From contig QKWP01000074.1 of assembly GCA_003550325.1 (NCBI GenBank), positions 208,674-272,673 of the forward strand: a stretch of 64,000 nt of DNA, written 5' to 3'. The notes below the pieces were generated by a model. That model saw only the letters and a program-made list of their open reading frames with translations, ran no database searches and was not told where the DNA came from. The first letter of the stretch is position 1. Every line of letters begins with the position of its first letter. The translations under genes and the position numbers were made by a program. Source of the stretch: Gigaspora rosea (Eukaryota > Glomeromycota > Glomeromycetes > Diversisporales > Gigasporaceae). This document shows positions 59,662 through 64,000 of the stretch, in pieces.

Positions 59662-60381
59662 TGTCACACTTGGAATTCACCTCTCTAAAGAATTCAAGAA
59701 ACAGATAGTTTATAGTATGAAGACTACAACTATAGTGATATGGCAGGATAATAATAATGTCAGTGTATGACTTAACAGAGAGGATTAAATAAGGCTTTTA
59801 TGAAAGAGGCAGCAACACACTTATATATGAAGATATAAGAGGTTAGTTACTTTACTACAAACAATAAATAACAATAAGAGACATAGTTTCTCTTAACCAA
59901 AATATAAGATTCTACTTAAGAAAATAAAGTGTATTTTATAGCATGTATGAGGACATGTACAAAGACTTTATTATTCAGTGGGAATTAAGGATTACAAGAG
60001 AGAATTCAATTCTAACTAAATGAATAAAAGGTAAACCAAATCCACTTTGCTACAGAGGCAAAAAGAGTGGGTTTATATATTTGAATTGTGGGTCACAATC
60101 TACACTACTAATGACTATTTTATTTTATTTTACAGACTATCTTCTCTAATCGATTATGAATTAAAAAGAACAAAAAGAATTATTATGAAAATATTATGAG
60201 TAAAAAGAGAAAAGTAAAATGAGCGGGTATGAATTTAGGATTCCGAATGTCTATCCCGTGATCATCCAGATTATGCGCATGATCGTGTATGATTGATCGG
60301 TGATTTCATATAATCAGCATGAAATGAAGTCGATAACGATCAAATTCATATGTTATCGTGAGGGTATTTTCAAGTGTAACA
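59662..60381 (-). repeat. 5' LTR (720 bp)
   Basis: TGTCACACTTGGAATTCACC to TTTTCAAGTGTAACA. It is longer than the 3' LTR by two blocks of about 39 bp (around 59742-59780 and 60238-60275). Confidence 0.9.
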
Positions 60382-60720
60382 TCGTTTAAGTCTCTTCCTA
60401 AGCCGTGACACTTACATGAGATTATTGGCTTATGTCACATGAAACAAAATATATAATATCAATTGTTGCAGTAGTTCTTTAAGATTTCAATAGTAGAAAA
60501 GCAATTATTCCATATGTTTTTATATTAGTTTTGAACATTATGATTTAACAAATAGATTGATTCAATTTTCACAATTCTAATCAATGATTGGAACATAATA
60601 GTTCTGAGACGAATTATGTCGAAAATAATATTAATGTTGGCTGAATTAAACCGTCAATATGGCTAAATGGTTGATTGTTAAAAATTTTTAAACGGTTTTA
60701 ATTAGGGATGGCAAATGTTT
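60382..60720 (+). repeat. dispersed repeat R1, copy 2, right part
   Basis: Continues copy 2 after the LTR element. gtttaagtctcttcctaagc corresponds to the sequence at about 2608, and similarity ends at TAGGGATGGCAAAT, as in copy 1. Confidence 0.75.
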
Positions 60721-60785
60721 AAAACACGATCTTAAAAATCTTGATTTTTTGATTTTTATTTGTTTAACTAGCAATGTTAGATGTG

Positions 60786-60806
60786 GCGGGCGACTTCGTC
60801 GCCCGC
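60786..60806 (-). terminator. Helitron 3' hairpin (transposition terminator)
   Basis: GCGGGCGAC-TTC-GTCGCCCGC is a perfect 9-bp stem with a 3-base loop, a strong GC outlier in AT-rich surroundings. Confidence 0.7.
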
Positions 60807-60819
60807 TTGCGGTTTTTAA

Positions 60820-62087
60820 ATGTTAGTGGATATAACATGTGACAAGCGTATGTAATCGTGTAATTATAATTATATGTAGAAGAAATACATGTGTAATTAT
60901 AATCTGATGTAGAAATACATGTGTAATTTATGGAGCAGAGTGGAGGATCTTAAGTCCAGTCAATAGGTAAGAAATTTTTGGGCTTCAACGTCTGTTACAA
61001 GTGTGTATAGATTTTATAAGTCCAATTTGATAATCGAGCAAAATTATTGTTTTTAAATGTACAGTACGTAATGTATGATGACGTATAAAATTTAACTTCT
61101 ATAGCGTATTTAATTTAACTTCTACATGCAATTTCGACCTAATTGATTATTCATATTTTTTCGCAATAGCTTATAGTTATATGATCTTTAGCAGTAATAA
61201 AACAATATTGGAGGTATTGGTCTCTTTAAAAGATATATGTATTTTCTTATAGCTAGCTTACAAGTTGCTTTAAAAACTAAGATCTAATGAGAATCAATTG
61301 CTTAAATGTTTGTGATTTAATTATATGAGAGAACAATACATCACTAATTATTATGATATAATTACATTATATTAACGTAATTCACGTGCTAAATCGTCCT
61401 GAAACACTTATATTACGGAAATTAGTAGCTTTTATATTTTTAGAGCATACAGATAAGTATATAATAGTTATACATTACACTAAAAAAATTTTCATTAACA
61501 TATTGTAAATTAGTAGATTTACGATGCAGCTTTGAAAATTTGTTTGCTAATACGAAGCGGCGTTCCGGAACCCAACGGATTTCGTTTTCCTAGTTATAAT
61601 TATATGTAGAAATTCAATATATATTGTAAATTGGTATTGGTTAGTGATAAGTATGAATTTTATGCTAGCGAGTAAGAATGTATATAATGGTGTAAATATA
61701 ATTTAAAAAGAATTGGTTTTATTTTTTTGTAGTTTTATTCTTTGGTATGTTGCGATGTTTACATTGATTTGTTCTTATTGTAAAATGAGAATAAATTTTT
61801 ATTTTTGATAATACGCTAGAACGGAATGCGAAGATAATTTTGTAAGTTATTATTTTATTCGTATTTTGACTTTTTTAAACGGTTGATAGTGGATATAATT
61901 GATATGCTTGGATTTTGTTGTTTTACTAGGGCGTGTAGTTGGTTTATTTTATATTTTGAACGGCAATAGCGATAAATATGTTTGACATTAATGAATGAAA
62001 TTAAGCGAAAAAGATAAGGAAAAAGAATAATGTGTTGGTAAAAAGTAGAGGTAATTTAGGATATTTTGGGTAGGGAACGAATATAGT
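60820..62087. other. Helitron 3' non-coding region
   Basis: No gene is seen. aattataattatatgtagaa words repeat near 60860-60910 and at 61600. A GC-richer patch (agcggcgttccggaacccaa) lies at 61556-61576. Confidence 0.45.
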
Positions 62088-63990
62088 TTATGTTGATATA
62101 GAATTGTGATACGTTATGTTATTTAACGGTAGTGGATCAAGAGCGATAAGTTCTAATCGATCATATTCTTTGATCATAGAAGGGCTTGTCATGAATGCGG
62201 AACGATTTAATGAATGTATTTTTATATTGGTCCATTTAGTGCAACGACTCAGTGCAACGTAAGCCTGACCAGATTCGAATATTTGATTATCTAAGTTTAG
62301 CGATACATCAGGAAGGGTTAGGCCTTGGGTTTTGTGAACTGTTAATGCAAATGCGTTTTGTATGGGATATTGAGTACGGCTTGCAGGTAGACTATCAATT
62401 TCAAAATTGGTAGTAATTTTGGTAAACGAAACATTTACTATGGCACCTTCAACGCAGAAACTGACATATATAATATTTGTATTTAGATCAAGATCTGTTA
62501 TGATGCCTATAGTACCGTTGGCTATTCGGTGTTGACTTTGTGAATTATTTAGAAACATAACTCTCGCTCCGGGTTGAATTCTGATCGTTTTAGGTAGATT
62601 AGTTTTGTTCTTAAAATCGTGTTGTCTTGAATCATCACTGCAGATTTGACCATTGATTGTATCAATGCAATTGGATATTGTAAATTTGTTTTCTTGGGTA
62701 GGGATCATCGTTAATATTAATCTATTGATTGTATCAGCATTTTTTCTATATCCTACGATGTGTGTTGTGTTTAGATTTGTATATAAATCGGAGTCAATAG
62801 TCTCATTTTGTTTTTGAAGCAACGTGTGCCATATTTGATCACTAATATCGCCTAATCTAATTTTTTGTAGAAGGTTGTAAAATAGTAGATCTTCAATTTG
62901 TCTTTGAGGTTCGCGAAGAAATAACGGGTAAAAGAGATTCCATAATGGTGATTGATAGACAGGAGAGCCATGAACCGGGGGTAGTTGTGCCAAGTCACCA
63001 ACTAAAATAACGTTAATGCCTCCGAATGGGTAATTGTTTAGATGCAATGATTCGAATAGTTCAGAAACATAGGTAAGAAGTTGGCCTGACACCATTGAGA
63101 TTTCATCAATGATGATTATATTAATTTGACGAAGAGCGTTTAAGAAGTTTGGGTCTTGAAATATAAGTGTTCGAAAGCCAAAATCATTTTGAATAATTCG
63201 TAATGCGGAATGGATTGTCATTCCATTGATGTTTTGAGCTGCAATTCCAGTTGGGGCCATAAGGAGATAGTTTTGATGAAGTCTTTGAAAATGTTCTACT
63301 AATACATGTATCATATAGGATTTACCGGTGCCAGCCGAACCCGTAATAAAAAAAAAAAGGGTAATGTGAACCATCTCGCGGGCCTAAATAGTTTGTTATG
63401 GTTTGTAAGCAATGATATTGACTCGGTGGTAAGTTAATCGTTGGATTTACGGGTATAATTTTTGGCGGTATCTTGATAGAATCTATTTGTATTTTGATTA
63501 TATCGAGGATATCTGTTGTTAAGATCGGGTATAAGGATGATAATATTGTTTCAATAAGAAGGTTAAATTGGTTTGAGATGTGTGTTGTCTGTCTTAATAT
63601 GAATTCGTGATTTTGCGATTGGATTGATTGAAAAGCATCCGGAAATAAGGAAAAAAAATGGTCTCTGTAATTTTGAAAATTACCAAGCATTTCATTTTCA
63701 GATCTGCATGGGAATTTTAGAAGTAGTTGTTGGTAAAAATATGGTTCGCCATGTTCTGGTCGCAAGGAACGCATACGGGTTAATATGGGATTCATGCGCT
63801 TAATAACAAAATTTCCAAGATTATCTTGGTATATCGTTCTATTAGATGTATTTGGTAAGGATAATTTAATATCATATGCTTCAAAATACGTTTTATACGT
63901 CATGTCGTTAAATATATCATCCAGTGGTCGCGCAAAGTACTTTTCTATTTTATCGTTCCAGTAAGGATCATCATCAGGAGAATTAATCAT
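62088..63990 (-). CDS. PIF1-type ATP-dependent DNA helicase (Helitron-associated), one frameshift, N terminus off window
   Basis: 5'-3' superfamily 1B helicase, which in Helitrons unwinds the donor strand during rolling-circle transposition. Motif I GSAGTGKS and Ia-like APTGIAAQNINGMTIHSALR are near 63330-63200. Motif II IIIIDEISMVSG and motif III LVGDLAQLPPV follow. GARVMFLNNSQ and IANGTIGIITDL, the late AFALTVHKTQGLTLPDVSLN and AYVALSRCTKW complete the PIF1 set. The upstream part (63990-63322) holds the linker common in Helitron helicases (EPYFYQQLLLKFPCRSENE). The frames meet at a T10 run (A10 on plus, about 63343-63352), where a one-base difference restores FFFITGSAGTGKS. A sequencing error is likely. 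The frame is still open at the window edge, so the Met at 63990 need not be the start. Confidence 0.85.
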
Positions 63991-64000
63991 ATAGAGAGGA

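Larger units (their letters stand above)
53141..60381 (-). mobile_element. Ty3/gypsy LTR retrotransposon inserted in R1
   Basis: Two LTRs with TGTTACACTT...AAGTGTAACA-type ends bracket gag, protease, reverse transcriptase, RNase H and a C-terminal GPY/F-like module on the minus strand. That order (RT before the integrase end) is the Ty3/gypsy one. Apparent length is 7241 bp, but 1193 bp are an assembly duplication, so the true element is about 6.05 kb. Flanking bases (ggtgt and tcgtt) do not form a clean 5-bp duplication, while the uninterrupted copy of R1 shows the empty site. No integrase core was found. LTRs differ by only a handful of substitutions, so insertion is recent relative to other elements here. 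Confidence 0.9.
60768..64000 (-). mobile_element. Helitron, 3' part (runs off the window)
   Basis: On the minus strand the helicase gene is followed by about 1.3 kb of non-coding DNA, a GC-rich hairpin (60806-60786), 14 more bases and CTAG (60771-60768) before a T. A hairpin shortly before CTRR with a following T is the Helitron 3' end. No target duplication is expected. The 5' end and any Rep domain lie beyond the window. Confidence 0.7.

Overview
The window is an AT-rich, gene-poor eukaryotic segment made almost entirely of transposable elements, many nested in one another. The best lineage clue is a broken kinase-like fragment at 32.6-33.2 kb. Its N-terminal motifs (AWCRICDPQKTTQG, TSGNKDV, CANCNQYN) match my memory of the greatly expanded kinase family of arbuscular mycorrhizal fungi (Glomeromycotina, Rhizophagus-like). 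Short GT-AG introns, PIF1/Helitron genes and Tnp2-type transposase remnants fit that lineage. The assignment is an inference; no search was run.

Layout. 0-10 kb: dispersed repeats, TIR elements and a 943-base gap (9168-10110) that begins inside a palindrome. 10-14 kb: a possible gene start entering the gap, and a two-exon cysteine-rich, probably secreted, protein on the minus strand (11821-12135). 14.2-23.0 kb: a short TIR element split by an 8.5-kb LINE, whose ORF1 is itself split by a small TIR element. 23-28 kb: hAT-like elements, a MITE and a 0.5-kb foldback. 28.1-31.9 kb: a foldback element built from alternating palindromes about 163 bp apart, later hit by a tRNA-derived SINE and a MULE-type MITE. 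31.9-34.7 kb: hAT-like elements, one carrying the kinase fragment. 34.8-39.3 kb: MITEs, a 524-bp tandem duplication and a foldback containing telomere-like runs. 39.9-52 kb: probably one large decayed DNA transposon, with a Tnp2-type transposase pseudogene on the minus strand, a divergent multi-exon pseudogene on the plus strand, and related minisatellites at both ends. 53.1-60.4 kb: a Ty3/gypsy LTR retrotransposon (minus strand) inserted in a second copy of the repeat seen at 1.6-2.9 kb. It contains an assembly duplication around a single N and has no recognisable integrase core. 60.8-64.0 kb: the 3' part of a Helitron (minus strand) with a PIF1-type helicase that runs to the window edge.

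No housekeeping gene was recognised. The helicase and the LTR element look youngest: their protein motifs are largely intact and several of their breaks are single-base indels, some in homopolymers, so sequencing error is a real alternative to decay. The LINE, the Tnp2 gene and the multi-exon gene carry internal stops and are treated as pseudogenes.
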